A DNA stretch of 21,272 nt from Coxiellaceae bacterium UBA6002 (GCA_002429595.1 DJAM01000097.1:1-21272), one strand, 5' to 3'; positions 1 to 6,942 are shown, counted from the stretch's first letter. Program-made: numbers and translations. Notes: a model not told the origin generated them from the sequence alone.

Positions 1-22
1 CCCGCGAAGGCGGGAATGACAT
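1..22. repeat. REP-like palindromic repeat arm, cut by window edge
   Basis: The first bases, CCCGCGAAGGCGGGAATGAC, carry the same GC-rich self-complementary core and AATGAC tail as the elements near 3.6 kb and 21.2 kb. One core base differs from those copies (GAAGG instead of GCAGG). Only one half is visible; the partner arm would lie outside the window. It sits downstream of the stop of the minus-strand CoA-transferase gene, where such hairpins often protect or terminate transcripts. Confidence 0.75.
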
Positions 23-54
23 AGTTACTAGGTTTCACCCAGGCTACCATGATA

Positions 55-1311
55 TTAAAGCTTTGACATAGGCATTGTGGATCTAACAGGAACTGAAAGT
101 CCTAAAAGCTCTTTGAATTTTTCTACCAGTAATCGCACATCTTCTTCACCTCCATTCAAGCTTGGAGCATCTTCCAGCACCACTCTGGGATAAAGGGAAG
201 AAACATAAGGATCACCAACAATACGAATACCACTCTTAGTAGTGCTAATAATGTTTCTAAAAAATGGTTCTTGTAGAGCTTGACTGACGGTATTAACAAA
301 ACTCGCAGGAACTTTGTATTTATTGCACCGATCAAGCCAATAACGAGCATCCTTTGTTTTTAGAATATTGCTTAATGCCATTTCAAATTCGTTGATTTTA
401 TCCATACGCATTTTTAATTTAGAGTATTTTTCTAAAAATTCTTTGTTATCTAACACACCAAGGCAAAATCTTTTGAATTGCGAGTCATCAATAATAGCAA
501 TACAAATTAGACCATTTTTTGCTTCATATAATGAAAAAGGCGACAGCCAATTGTCACGATTTCCTTCACGACTTGGTTCAGCATTGGTCGTCAAGCAATT
601 TAAAATTTGCCCCTGCATGAGATACGCCGAAACGCCAGCCATATTCACAACCAATCTTATGACTTGATTATGCTGTTTAGGGACTTTCTTTCCTCGTGAC
701 AAAGTAAAAAGATGAGAAGCAATCAGATCAGACGCTTCAATCGCAGTTACTTCATCAAGTACCACAAAGCCAACTTTTAAGGGTTGGTTAGGATGAGCAC
801 CATTCACATGTGTCATACCAGTCCTAGCCTGGACCGCAACATCGAGCGCTAATAAATGTTTATTTTCCTCTCCTTCATAACCAATTATGGAGCAAAAAAT
901 CACTGGCTGGTGCTTATTTTGTAAATCGAGAAACTCGTTAAGAGCCTCATCGTTTTCCTTCGCTTCAGGGGATCGATTGTCGATAATAACATCCGCCATT
1001 TTTAGAATATCAATAAACAGAGCTTTATTTTCCTTACCATCAATTGCAATACTAACTTTGCCTGCATTAATAGAATTAAAAATTTCTTTTGACATATAAT
1101 TTCGTGCGGGATCACCAACACCTGGCTTTTCGATTTTAATTACGAAAGCACCTTTACGCGCCAAACGAGAACCAAGCAAAGGCCCCGAAACATGTTGTCC
1201 AATTTCAACCACTAAAATGCCATTTAACGGACCTTCTGGCACATGTTGTAACGCAGTTTTTAAAAGATGCATTTTAAATTTTGAGGAACTAACTAATACC
1301 TTGAAAAACAT
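55..1311 (-). CDS. CaiB/BaiF (family III) CoA-transferase
   Basis: This 418-aa protein has the family III CoA-transferase pattern. Family members move CoA between carboxylic acids through an aspartyl-CoA thioester, in the cytoplasm. The N-terminal Rossmann-like signature is visible at residues 30-70 (GILVVEIGQHVSGPLLGSRL, then KIEKPGVGDPAR), matching the usual 'adlGAdVIKvEpP..GD..R' block. The likely nucleophile is Asp157, in ALDVAVQARTG, which corresponds to the 'D.vvQA.sG' catalytic motif. Length is normal for the family (about 380-430 aa). The start at 1311 has a good ribosome site (AAAGGT, 6 nt upstream). About 14-25 extra N-terminal residues precede the conserved core, so Met14 is an alternative start. 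The substrate cannot be read from the sequence; racemase (AMACR-like), carnitine-type or oxalate-type activity all remain possible. It is divergent from the acyltransferase gene at 1446, with 134 bp between them. Confidence 0.88.
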   Translation of the reverse strand: MFFKVLVSSSKFKMHLLKTALQHVPEGPLNGILVVEIGQHVSGPLLGSRLARKGAFVIKIEKPGVGDPARNYMSKEIFNSINAGKVSIAIDGKENKALFIDILKMADVIIDNRSPEAKENDEALNEFLDLQNKHQPVIFCSIIGYEGEENKHLLALDVAVQARTGMTHVNGAHPNQPLKVGFVVLDEVTAIEASDLIASHLFTLSRGKKVPKQHNQVIRLVVNMAGVSAYLMQGQILNCLTTNAEPSREGNRDNWLSPFSLYEAKNGLICIAIIDDSQFKRFCLGVLDNKEFLEKYSKLKMRMDKINEFEMALSNILKTKDARYWLDRCNKYKVPASFVNTVSQALQEPFFRNIISTTKSGIRIVGDPYVSSLYPRVVLEDAPSLNGGEEDVRLLVEKFKELLGLSVPVRSTMPMSKL

Positions 1312-1384
1312 TTGTTTACCTTTTTAGAGTGGATAGCGGATAGGAATGAAAATGCGAGGGAAATCTGATATTTGTTTTTGTTCC

Positions 1385-1412
1385 TTGCTTCGCAACGATA
1401 CTATAGTAAAAT
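1385..1412 (+). promoter_or_regulatory. Possible sigma70-type promoter for the acyltransferase gene
   Basis: TTGCTT (1385-1390) and TAAAAT (1407-1412) are separated by 16 bp. The -10 box matches consensus at 5 of 6 positions but the -35 box at only 3 of 6. It lies 33 bp before the ATG at 1446, in the divergent spacer. This is a weak prediction from consensus matching only. Confidence 0.3.
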
Positions 1413-1445
1413 TCAACTTGCTATCAAAATCTTTGGAAATGAATA

Positions 1446-2021
1446 ATGCAAACTGAATTAGATGATGAAATCACAAAACTCTATGAGAACATTGTAAAAT
1501 TGCATCATCACCTTCGCGCTAACACTAAAAATAACTTTCAACGAATTAACCCATTCAATGAAGATATCTTCGATTGGAAAGAAAGAGGGAAATTTTGGTG
1601 TCAAGAAGATAAAGATATTACGATTTACAATTCAGCAACGTTAATTGGTGATGTCGCGATTGGTGAAAAAACATGGATAGGCCCGAATTGCATGCTCGAT
1701 GGCACAGGGGGTTTGTCTATAGGAAGTTATTGCTCAATAGCACAAGGCTGCCAATTATTATCTCACGATAGCATTCGTTGGGCCTTATCTGGCGGCAAAT
1801 CAAAATACGAATATGCTAACACTAAGATTGGCAATTGCTGCTTTTTGGGAGTCAATGCGGTGGTCATTAAAGGCATCAACATTGGTAATCATTGTTTGAT
1901 TGCCGCTGGCAGTATTGTTACCAAAGATGTCCCTGATTTTTCGATTATGGCAGGCGTTCCTGCAAAGCTTATTGGAAAAGTACACCCTGAAAATGACGAA
2001 GTTAGACTAGAGTATTTTTGA
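1446..2021 (+). CDS. Hexapeptide-repeat (left-handed beta-helix) acyltransferase
   Basis: The 191-aa protein belongs to the LbH acyltransferase superfamily (WcaF/LacA/NodL/xenobiotic acetyltransferase-like), which transfers acetyl or another acyl group from a CoA donor to a sugar or other hydroxyl or amine. Residues 1-55 form a short helical N-terminus. Residues 60-175 are imperfect [LIV]-G-x4 hexads such as ATLIGDVAIGEKTWIGPNC and IKGINIGNHCLIAAGSIV. His107 in LLSHDS is the likely catalytic base, followed by a loop (about residues 109-125) that interrupts the helix as in this family. The C-terminus ends in the canonical 'MAGVPAKLIGKV' cap. The start is preceded by GGAAA. The 3' end overlaps the convergent gene at 2007 by 15 bp. 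The neighbours do not reveal the acceptor; a surface polysaccharide would be typical but is not shown. Confidence 0.85.
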   Translation: MQTELDDEITKLYENIVKLHHHLRANTKNNFQRINPFNEDIFDWKERGKFWCQEDKDITIYNSATLIGDVAIGEKTWIGPNCMLDGTGGLSIGSYCSIAQGCQLLSHDSIRWALSGGKSKYEYANTKIGNCCFLGVNAVVIKGINIGNHCLIAAGSIVTKDVPDFSIMAGVPAKLIGKVHPENDEVRLEYF

Positions 2022-2519
2022 TAACGAATTTTCAATACCAATTTGCCGATAAGAATTAAAGTACCAGGCATTTACCTGCATAAGATCTGCGAAAGTATGA
2101 TAGATTGAATTACTATTAATTGTTTTGTTTAGTGGTAAGCAAAAACCACAGGAAGGATAAGTCAGGTCTAGCTGGTTGATCCGAGGGATGGCGGCAACTG
2201 CTTGAAACCATAATTTAGTTAAATGATCTCCAACAGCGATAATCTGCCTTTTATGAATAGGTAAGTGAAAGCGATGTATCTCTCCCCCTTCCAGGCCCAA
2301 AATAGAAGCATCATAAACAAAATGATAAGCTCGAAGGCAATGATTTTTTGTTATGCCAATGGGCAAGATCATACCGCTTGAGCGTGATGTTGCAAGGCCA
2401 TGCAGTTCTGCAAGTATTTTGTTAGTTTCAAGATTTCGTAAAATCCAAAAATTATGAGCAAACCGCACAAAGGGAACTGGAAGAAGAAATAATGCAGCTT
2501 CAAGTGCAAATCTAGGCAT
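2007..2519 (-). CDS. Conserved protein of unknown function with HNFW / ELHG / NSNS motifs
   Basis: This 170-aa protein has no named function that I can assign. Its pattern is distinctive: a short hydrophobic N-terminus (residues 5-20), then HNFWILRN (from His22), AELHGLATSR (37-46), PIGITKNHCLRAYHF, and near the end LDLTYPSCGF followed by NSNS (135-138) and IYHTFADLM. I recall the same order of motifs in small uncharacterised proteins of Proteobacteria and their phages or secreted-toxin loci. A 'His...NSN' layout also resembles permuted papain-like/NlpC-type families such as DUF3750, but this is inference. The start is 5 nt after the eamA stop, with GAGAAG as ribosome site inside the upstream gene, so it is probably translated from the eamA transcript. 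Its 3' end overlaps the acyltransferase gene tail to tail by 15 bp. Confidence 0.7.
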   Translation of the reverse strand: MPRFALEAALFLLPVPFVRFAHNFWILRNLETNKILAELHGLATSRSSGMILPIGITKNHCLRAYHFVYDASILGLEGGEIHRFHLPIHKRQIIAVGDHLTKLWFQAVAAIPRINQLDLTYPSCGFCLPLNKTINSNSIYHTFADLMQVNAWYFNSYRQIGIENSLSKIL

Positions 2520-2524
2520 AATAG

Positions 2525-3415
2525 CTAACTTCTCAACATTATCTTTTGTCGCATATTTAAGAGCTTAGAACTTAACAGATTGATACCTAATCCAGCGACA
2601 ACGAGTATACCCGCTTCGAGCTTCCAAAAATACAAAGGTTCTTCCATAAAGATGACTGAGCTTAACATACCCACGATAGGCACCAATAACGTCAATGGAA
2701 CGACCGTACTAATTGTGTGACGACTCAGTACCCAATTCCATACTCCATAACCAACCCAAGTTGAAGCATAAACAATATAAAGGATTGAAGACCAACCCCT
2801 CCAAGTTAGATGTTGAAAGGTCGTTAATATTTGATGAGGACCTTCCAAGACCAACGAAATAGCTATCATTGGAATGGCAGCTATCAAACTGCTCCATACA
2901 ACTAAAGCCATCATATTAATATTTTTGGTCTTCTTGGTGATGAGATTACCAAAACCCCACGTCGCAGCAGCTCCTAGCAAACACAATAAACCTCCCAGAG
3001 TAATGTCATTGCTGACATGAAATCCAACAATAACGATCCCTATAAACGCCACTAACGCACCGATAATTTGATGCTGTTTGGGAAATTCCTTTAAGACTAT
3101 CGCCGCGAAAAACATGCTGAAAAAAACCTGCACCTGCATAATGATGGACGCCATGCCGGGTGTCATTCCAAAGTGCATTCCCAAGAATACCAAGCTAAAT
3201 TGCAGAGCAAACATAATCAGCCCATATGATGCGATTATCCGAAAAGGAACGCTCGGTGGCTTAATAAATAATACCGCTGGGATGCTAGCAAACACGAAAC
3301 GTGCTGCACAGAGTAGTAGAGGTGAGATTTCTTGAAGTCCTAGTTTTACAAACAGGAAGTTAATACCCCAAACGACCACAACGAGTAGAGCTAATAATAG
3401 ATGTAGGATAGGCAT
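2525..3415 (-). CDS. eamA: EamA-type DMT-family exporter (O-acetylserine/cysteine exporter-like)
   Basis: This is a polytopic inner-membrane protein of the drug/metabolite transporter superfamily, with two EamA halves and about ten hydrophobic helices. It follows the E. coli EamA (YdeD) pattern closely: ALLVVVVWGINF at the first helix, the FGMTPGMASIIMQVQVFFSM segment, SWACGN-like TWGFGNLITKK in the middle, VWSSLIAAIPM, VGYGVW and PLTLLVPIVGMLSS near the end. EamA exports cysteine-pathway metabolites driven by the proton gradient; that substrate is inferred from homology. I place the start at ATG 3415 because the first helix then begins at the same distance as in EamA. The frame stays open upstream to an ATG at 3433 and a TTG at 3460, which would add 6 or 15 residues. 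It is followed after 5 nt by the NSNS-motif gene, so the two probably form an operon. Confidence 0.87.
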   Translation of the reverse strand: MPILHLLLALLVVVVWGINFLFVKLGLQEISPLLLCAARFVFASIPAVLFIKPPSVPFRIIASYGLIMFALQFSLVFLGMHFGMTPGMASIIMQVQVFFSMFFAAIVLKEFPKQHQIIGALVAFIGIVIVGFHVSNDITLGGLLCLLGAAATWGFGNLITKKTKNINMMALVVWSSLIAAIPMIAISLVLEGPHQILTTFQHLTWRGWSSILYIVYASTWVGYGVWNWVLSRHTISTVVPLTLLVPIVGMLSSVIFMEEPLYFWKLEAGILVVAGLGINLLSSKLLNMRQKIMLRS

Positions 3416-3514
3416 TGTTTGTTTACCAAGCATGTAGAGGAATAACAACAAAAAGTACAATCGGGAGTCAGAAATTGCAAGAAAAAAAGGTAGGTATGAT
3501 CGCTATTTAATTTA

Positions 3515-3711
3515 CCATTCCCACCAAGGCTATCATTCCCACCAAGGCTGTCATTCCTACAAAGGCTGTCATTCCTACAAACGTTGTCATTCCCGCGCAG
3601 GCGGGAAACCATGTAATGTGCGGCTCAAGCATGGATTCCCGCCTGCGCGGGAATGACAGCCTTTGTAGGAATGACAGCCTTGCGAGATGACAGCCTTTGT
3701 AGGAATGACAG
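3515..3711. repeat. Compound palindrome: REP-like hairpin flanked by 18-bp tandem units
   Basis: The core is an inverted repeat with arms 3586-3613 and 3630-3657 (28 bp, one mismatch, 16-nt loop). To its left, units of exactly 18 bp start at 3515, 3533, 3551 and 3569, with consensus close to TCATTCCTACAAAGGCTG. The next unit, at 3587, is itself the left hairpin arm (TCATTCCCGCGCAGGCGG). To the right are inverted units at 3657-3674, 3675-3690 (2 bp shorter) and 3691-3708. The element lies between eamA and the Gln-rich gene, both on the minus strand. The core matches the arms at 1-22 and 21203-21272. Confidence 0.9.
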
Positions 3712-3744
3712 AAAAGCCCATTCAGTTCAGAAGTACCTAAGACT

Positions 3745-4026
3745 CTACTTAGATTGATTAATTTTATTAATCTGCTGTTGCAATTGTTGTAATTGACCTT
3801 GTAACTGCGTTTGCACTTGCTTAATTTGAGTTTGAAGTTGGCTATTCATAGTGGCAAGTTCTTGCTGCAAATTGGTTTGTACTTGTTTGATTTGCGCTTG
3901 GCTTTGTTGCTGTGCTTGAGCAATTTGGTTTTGCAGAGTATTAAAATTTTGAGTCGTACTGCTATCTGCAAAAGTATTACTAGCAACCAGCAACATACTG
4001 CTTAGAATGACTGCCTTGTAATTCAT
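3745..4026 (-). CDS. Small secreted Gln-rich coiled-coil protein
   Basis: The 93-aa product begins with a clear Sec signal peptide: MNYK, a hydrophobic core AVILSSMLLVA, and a likely cut after SNTFA (residue 20), before DSS. No cysteine follows, so it is not a lipoprotein. The mature part (21-93) is almost entirely hydrophilic and Gln-rich, with hydrophobic residues spaced as in a coiled coil. It carries an internal duplication: QIKQVQTNLQQEL near residues 45-57 and QIKQVQTQLQGQL near 67-79. It is probably a periplasmic or outer-surface rod or oligomeriser; no enzyme motif is present. The start is secured by a perfect AGGAGG 4 nt upstream of the ATG. It follows the histone-like gene, but a terminator hairpin at 4050-4083 separates them, so it may depend on read-through or on its own promoter. 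Confidence 0.8.
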   Translation of the reverse strand: MNYKAVILSSMLLVASNTFADSSTTQNFNTLQNQIAQAQQQSQAQIKQVQTNLQQELATMNSQLQTQIKQVQTQLQGQLQQLQQQINKINQSK

Positions 4027-4049
4027 AAAACCTCCTGTAATTGTCTACA

Positions 4050-4083
4050 AATAAAAAGGGCTGGCATGATAGCCAACCCTTTT
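4050..4083 (-). terminator. Rho-independent terminator of the histone-like gene
   Basis: Read on the minus strand, the stem AAAGGGTTGGC pairs with GCCAGCCCTTT (one mismatch) around a 6-nt loop and is followed directly by TTTTTATTT. It lies about 30 nt after the stop of the gene at 4115. This is a textbook intrinsic terminator, and it stands upstream of the Gln-rich gene. Confidence 0.85.
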
Positions 4084-4114
4084 CATAATATTCGGCAACT
4101 GCTTATGAAAAGGA

Positions 4115-4714
4115 TTATCGACGACCTCTACGAGTTGCTACTCTTCCTCGAGCTATGCCACCTTGTTTTCCAATTCGTGAATGAAAACCAGGACGCATTG
4201 CTTCAATCGTTCGTGCACCTTTTTTAGCTTGCAGTGAAAGTTGACGTTTGCTGTATTTTTCTGCGCGTGCTTCACCGCCTAATCGACCTGCTTGTTGACG
4301 AGTCATTTTTCCAGATCGTCTTGCAGAACGTTGCAGACTTAATCTAGAAGAACCGCCTGAGCGAGAAAGTGATAATGAAGTACGTGAACGTGTTGAACGA
4401 GCTGCAGTGCTTCGACGAGCTGCTGCACCTTTTCTAGCTATAGCACGTTTGCCAACTGCTGCTTTTCTAGCTAATGAGCTTCTACGAGCTGTTGCACTTT
4501 TGCGAGCTACTGCAGTTCTGCTACGTGAAGCAGTTTTACGAGCAGCACCTGTTCTTGTAGAACGTGCAGTTCTAGAACTCATTGAACTTCTTGTACGAGC
4601 TCGTGCAGATTTTCCACCTGCTCTTACGGTTCTACTTGTAGAACGTTTTGCTCGTGTTCTGCTAGCTCCTTGTGACAATCTGCCACTACTTCTTCGTGAT
4701 TTACTAGCTACCAT
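4115..4714 (-). CDS. Arg/Ser/Ala-rich histone-like nucleoid protein with KGG-like C-terminus
   Basis: The product (199 aa from the chosen start) is extremely basic. Residues 1-130 consist almost only of Arg, Ser, Ala, Thr, Lys and Gly in short repeats (TARSTRTGAARKTASRSRTA, ARKSATARR, ARKAAVGKRAIARKG), like the disordered tails of eukaryotic H1 and the Hc1/Hc2 or Hq1-type DNA-condensing proteins of Chlamydia and Coxiella. Residues 135-199 form a different module, GRLGGEARAEKY...LQAKKGARTIEAMRP...IGKQGGIARGR, which resembles the Gly-Gly-containing KGG stress-protein repeats. A role in DNA or RNA binding and nucleoid compaction is inferred from composition. ATG 4714 is chosen because GGAGG lies 8 nt upstream and a promoter at 4750-4779 would start RNA near 4743; the longer frame from 4744 would have almost no leader. 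A strong terminator follows. Confidence 0.82.
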   Translation of the reverse strand: MVASKSRRSSGRLSQGASRTRAKRSTSRTVRAGGKSARARTRSSMSSRTARSTRTGAARKTASRSRTAVARKSATARRSSLARKAAVGKRAIARKGAAARRSTAARSTRSRTSLSLSRSGGSSRLSLQRSARRSGKMTRQQAGRLGGEARAEKYSKRQLSLQAKKGARTIEAMRPGFHSRIGKQGGIARGRVATRRGRR

Positions 4715-4749
4715 TTTGAAAACCTCCATAATTAATTTTTTCAATGAGA

Positions 4750-4779
4750 AGTATAGCCAATAAATTTTTTCTGTTTGAA
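4750..4779 (-). promoter_or_regulatory. Sigma70-type promoter of the histone-like gene
   Basis: On the minus strand, TTCAAA (4774-4779) and TATACT (4750-4755) are 18 bp apart, matching the -35 box at 4 of 6 and the -10 box at 5 of 6 positions. The predicted start of transcription near 4743 leaves a leader of about 30 nt containing the GGAGG ribosome site. The surrounding A/T tracts could act as an UP element. Confidence 0.5.
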
Positions 4780-5038
4780 AAAATCAAGAAAAAATAACGA
4801 ATTCCAGAGAATTGTTAAAAAGTTTCTTATTTCAAAAAAGCTAAACACACGAAAAAAATATAGATATTTAAGTAAGTTACGCAACATTCTAGTAAAGAAT
4901 TTAATTTATTCACAAACCAAAAAATTTTTTCGCAAATTAGCACAAAGTAATGGTAATAGCTTAATTCTAAGCACTTTTGGAAAGCCCACTGTATTGAAGA
5001 AAAACAATACTACTGTTATAGTGCAGGTAATTTTTTAA
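4775..5038 (+). CDS. Doubtful Lys/Arg-rich small ORF (87 codons)
   Basis: An open frame begins at TTG 4775 and runs 87 codons through a very AT-rich stretch. About 30% of residues are Lys or Arg and there is a single acidic residue, so the product would be strongly basic (RKKYRYLSKLRNILVKN). For it: a frame this long without a stop is unlikely by chance in such AT-rich DNA, and a basic product next to the histone-like gene is suggestive. Against it: there is no Shine-Dalgarno sequence, the start is TTG, and the 3' part holds the best promoter for the next gene (4994-5022). It could be a decayed gene. No family is recognised. The rest of 4745-5086 holds only the two promoters. Confidence 0.3.
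   Translation: MKKSRKNNEFQRIVKKFLISKKLNTRKKYRYLSKLRNILVKNLIYSQTKKFFRKLAQSNGNSLILSTFGKPTVLKKNNTTVIVQVIF
4994..5022 (+). promoter_or_regulatory. Extended -10 promoter for the LRR protein gene
   Basis: TTGAAG (4994-4999) and TATAGT (5017-5022) are 17 bp apart, and the -10 box is preceded by TGT, giving an extended -10 (TGnTATAGT). The predicted leader to the ATG at 5087 is about 58 nt. Confidence 0.5.
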
Positions 5039-5086
5039 ACGAGCAAAAAACGTCAAATTTAACGTAATTTTAAGGTTTAAACATCG

Positions 5087-6859
5087 ATGGAAGCACCACT
5101 CGAAGCAATAGAATCAGTTGATAACCGTCTCGAAATCGTTGGGTTAGTAATGATACGAACTGAAAAAGAACTAGATACTTTTTTAAGTTCTTCACAAGTG
5201 ACAAGATCACTCATAATTTGTTGTAGTATGGGAACTAGAACAATCGATATCTCTAAAGCTATTTCAAAATCCGCAAAAACTCTTGAGCGTTTAACCGTAG
5301 ATGGCTGTCATGCCGCCAAGTCTACTATCGCATGGCAACATACACAGCAGTTGGCAGATGCTATAAGCAAGTGCACCTCTTTAACCGTTTTGAAGCTTGT
5401 TAATTATCAAAATGCTTTTCAATATGGGATCAAATATGTCGTTGAAAAACTATCTGGTTTGGAAAATATAACGGACGTAAGTTTTGATAATACTTACTTA
5501 GGACGGCATTGCGAAACGCTGTTCACTTCGCTGCATGACAAACGAAATTTAGGAAAACTATATTTAAATCGTTGTGCGATGACATCAGATCAAGATTTCA
5601 TTAACTTAAGTATATTAATAAAAAACCACCCAACGCTTCATACTATCGATTTAGGAGATTCTCCAATATGGGGAACTGCAATGCAGAATCTTCTAAAAGC
5701 TTTTGCTGCTAACAATCAAATCATGATTTTAATGTGGGAACCTTTAAAATTTCCCGACAGCGAGGAGCTTTACTATGAACTTTGTTCAGAAATAAATTGG
5801 GAAAGAGATCCAGCCAAAATTGAATCATTTTTACAACAGAAAGAGCGCATTGAAAATTATAGAAAGACCGGACATCATGGGCTACTTCCAAGTTATCAAA
5901 AAGCTGTTGCTCATTTAGCTAAGTTGCAATCTTTAATTACTGAAAGACAAAGCTCTAAGTTTTTAACAACTCTTGAGTTTTGCATCAGAGATTATGAAGA
6001 TATCGATTTTGTAATCATTATGATCATGAATAATGCTGACCATTTAAAGAAAATTGAATTAACACTTAACCCTAAATGTTATTCTGATTATCCGACACAT
6101 ATTGTTCAGAGTTTTGCTGCAGCGTTAGCTCAATGCAAACAATTAGAAACATTTAAATTACTATTCTTTCAAACCCAGTTTACATATAACATTGAATTTA
6201 TACTTAGAGCACTAGCAGAGCTTCCTAAGTTTAGAAACTTAGAACTCATAGCTACCTATCTCAGTGAAAAAGGGGCTGAAGTTTTAGTTGACCTTTTGAG
6301 AACAGATCGTCTTACCAGTCTTAATTTGACACGCACAGGATTCATAAACACTAATTGCTTTATGAGCTTGGCAAATGGTTTAGAAAAGTGTCGTTCGCTC
6401 AGAAATCTAGTTTTAGGTGACACACCGATGACGGCATCTTGGATCAGAATAATTATACGAGCCATCGATGTTGCACTCCCCCCAGCCATTGTCTGGTGTT
6501 ACAACGACGTAGCCTCGATGAATTCTGAGATGACAAGCATGTGCAATCACTTAAAGCGAATGTTCGAGCACCCTTATGACGTGAAGCCACCTTCCAACAA
6601 CGACGACTTTGATTCTATTGCACAGATCTTTCGCTCTCAGAATATTGATGAACTGACTACTGCAATCACAGAGCTCCACAGATTTCAACGCCGCCATGGA
6701 ATGAAAATCGCGGAAAGCCCCCAACCCCCAGAACCACCTTCATGGTGGTCTTCCAAAAAGTCTACAACTACGCCGCCACCAGGCCACCAAGAATTAGAGA
6801 TCATGAGAACCCCCACCAAGCGCCAAGATTACGGCACAACCAGACCAGCCAAAAAATGA
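5087..6859 (+). CDS. Leucine-rich-repeat protein (ribonuclease-inhibitor type), candidate effector
   Basis: The 590-aa protein has two blocks of RNI-like leucine-rich repeats. The first covers about residues 65-215 (LERLTVDGC, LTVLKLVNY, LGKLYLNRC, LHTIDLGDS). The second covers about residues 290-465 (LTTLEFCIRD, LKKIELTLN, LETFKLLFF, LTSLNLTRTGF, LRNLVLGDTPM). They are separated by a charged helical spacer (about 225-285). Repeats of 28-32 residues with helical backs such as ALAQCKQLETF are typical of eukaryote-like LRR proteins. Such proteins bind other proteins; no catalytic domain follows. The C-terminus (from about 545) is Pro-rich and polar (PQPPEPPSWW, TTTPPPGHQ), basic at the very end, and encoded by visibly more GC-rich DNA than the rest. 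No signal peptide is present. The start has AAGG 11 nt upstream, slightly distant. Type IV secretion into a host is inferred from domain style and the effector-like neighbours, not shown. Confidence 0.78.
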   Translation: MEAPLEAIESVDNRLEIVGLVMIRTEKELDTFLSSSQVTRSLIICCSMGTRTIDISKAISKSAKTLERLTVDGCHAAKSTIAWQHTQQLADAISKCTSLTVLKLVNYQNAFQYGIKYVVEKLSGLENITDVSFDNTYLGRHCETLFTSLHDKRNLGKLYLNRCAMTSDQDFINLSILIKNHPTLHTIDLGDSPIWGTAMQNLLKAFAANNQIMILMWEPLKFPDSEELYYELCSEINWERDPAKIESFLQQKERIENYRKTGHHGLLPSYQKAVAHLAKLQSLITERQSSKFLTTLEFCIRDYEDIDFVIIMIMNNADHLKKIELTLNPKCYSDYPTHIVQSFAAALAQCKQLETFKLLFFQTQFTYNIEFILRALAELPKFRNLELIATYLSEKGAEVLVDLLRTDRLTSLNLTRTGFINTNCFMSLANGLEKCRSLRNLVLGDTPMTASWIRIIIRAIDVALPPAIVWCYNDVASMNSEMTSMCNHLKRMFEHPYDVKPPSNNDDFDSIAQIFRSQNIDELTTAITELHRFQRRHGMKIAESPQPPEPPSWWSSKKSTTTPPPGHQELEIMRTPTKRQDYGTTRPAKK

Positions 6860-6942
6860 AACCAGAAGTAGCGAAAAATAGCAAAAAACATTCCCAGATT
6901 CGCTAATTAGTGCTAATATACCCAAATTTTGAGGAAACCAAA

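Noticed and set aside
3391..3612. 73-codon minus-strand open frame with NDSLGGN repeats
   Set aside because: It is the translation of the 18-bp tandem repeats plus the region before eamA; the 18-bp period keeps the frame open. No ribosome site and it overlaps the eamA start.
3515..3711. Possible CRISPR array
   Set aside because: The repeats are 18 bp and directly adjacent without unique spacers, and they are inverted around a hairpin; no cas genes are present.
4407..4763. 118-codon + strand open frame
   Set aside because: Antisense of the Arg/Ala-rich histone-like gene, which has a proper promoter, ribosome site and terminator; the shadow has none.
6872..6905. TAGCGAA/TTCGCTA inverted pair after the LRR gene as a terminator
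   Set aside because: The arms are only 7 bp with a loop of about 20 nt and no T-run follows; too weak to call.
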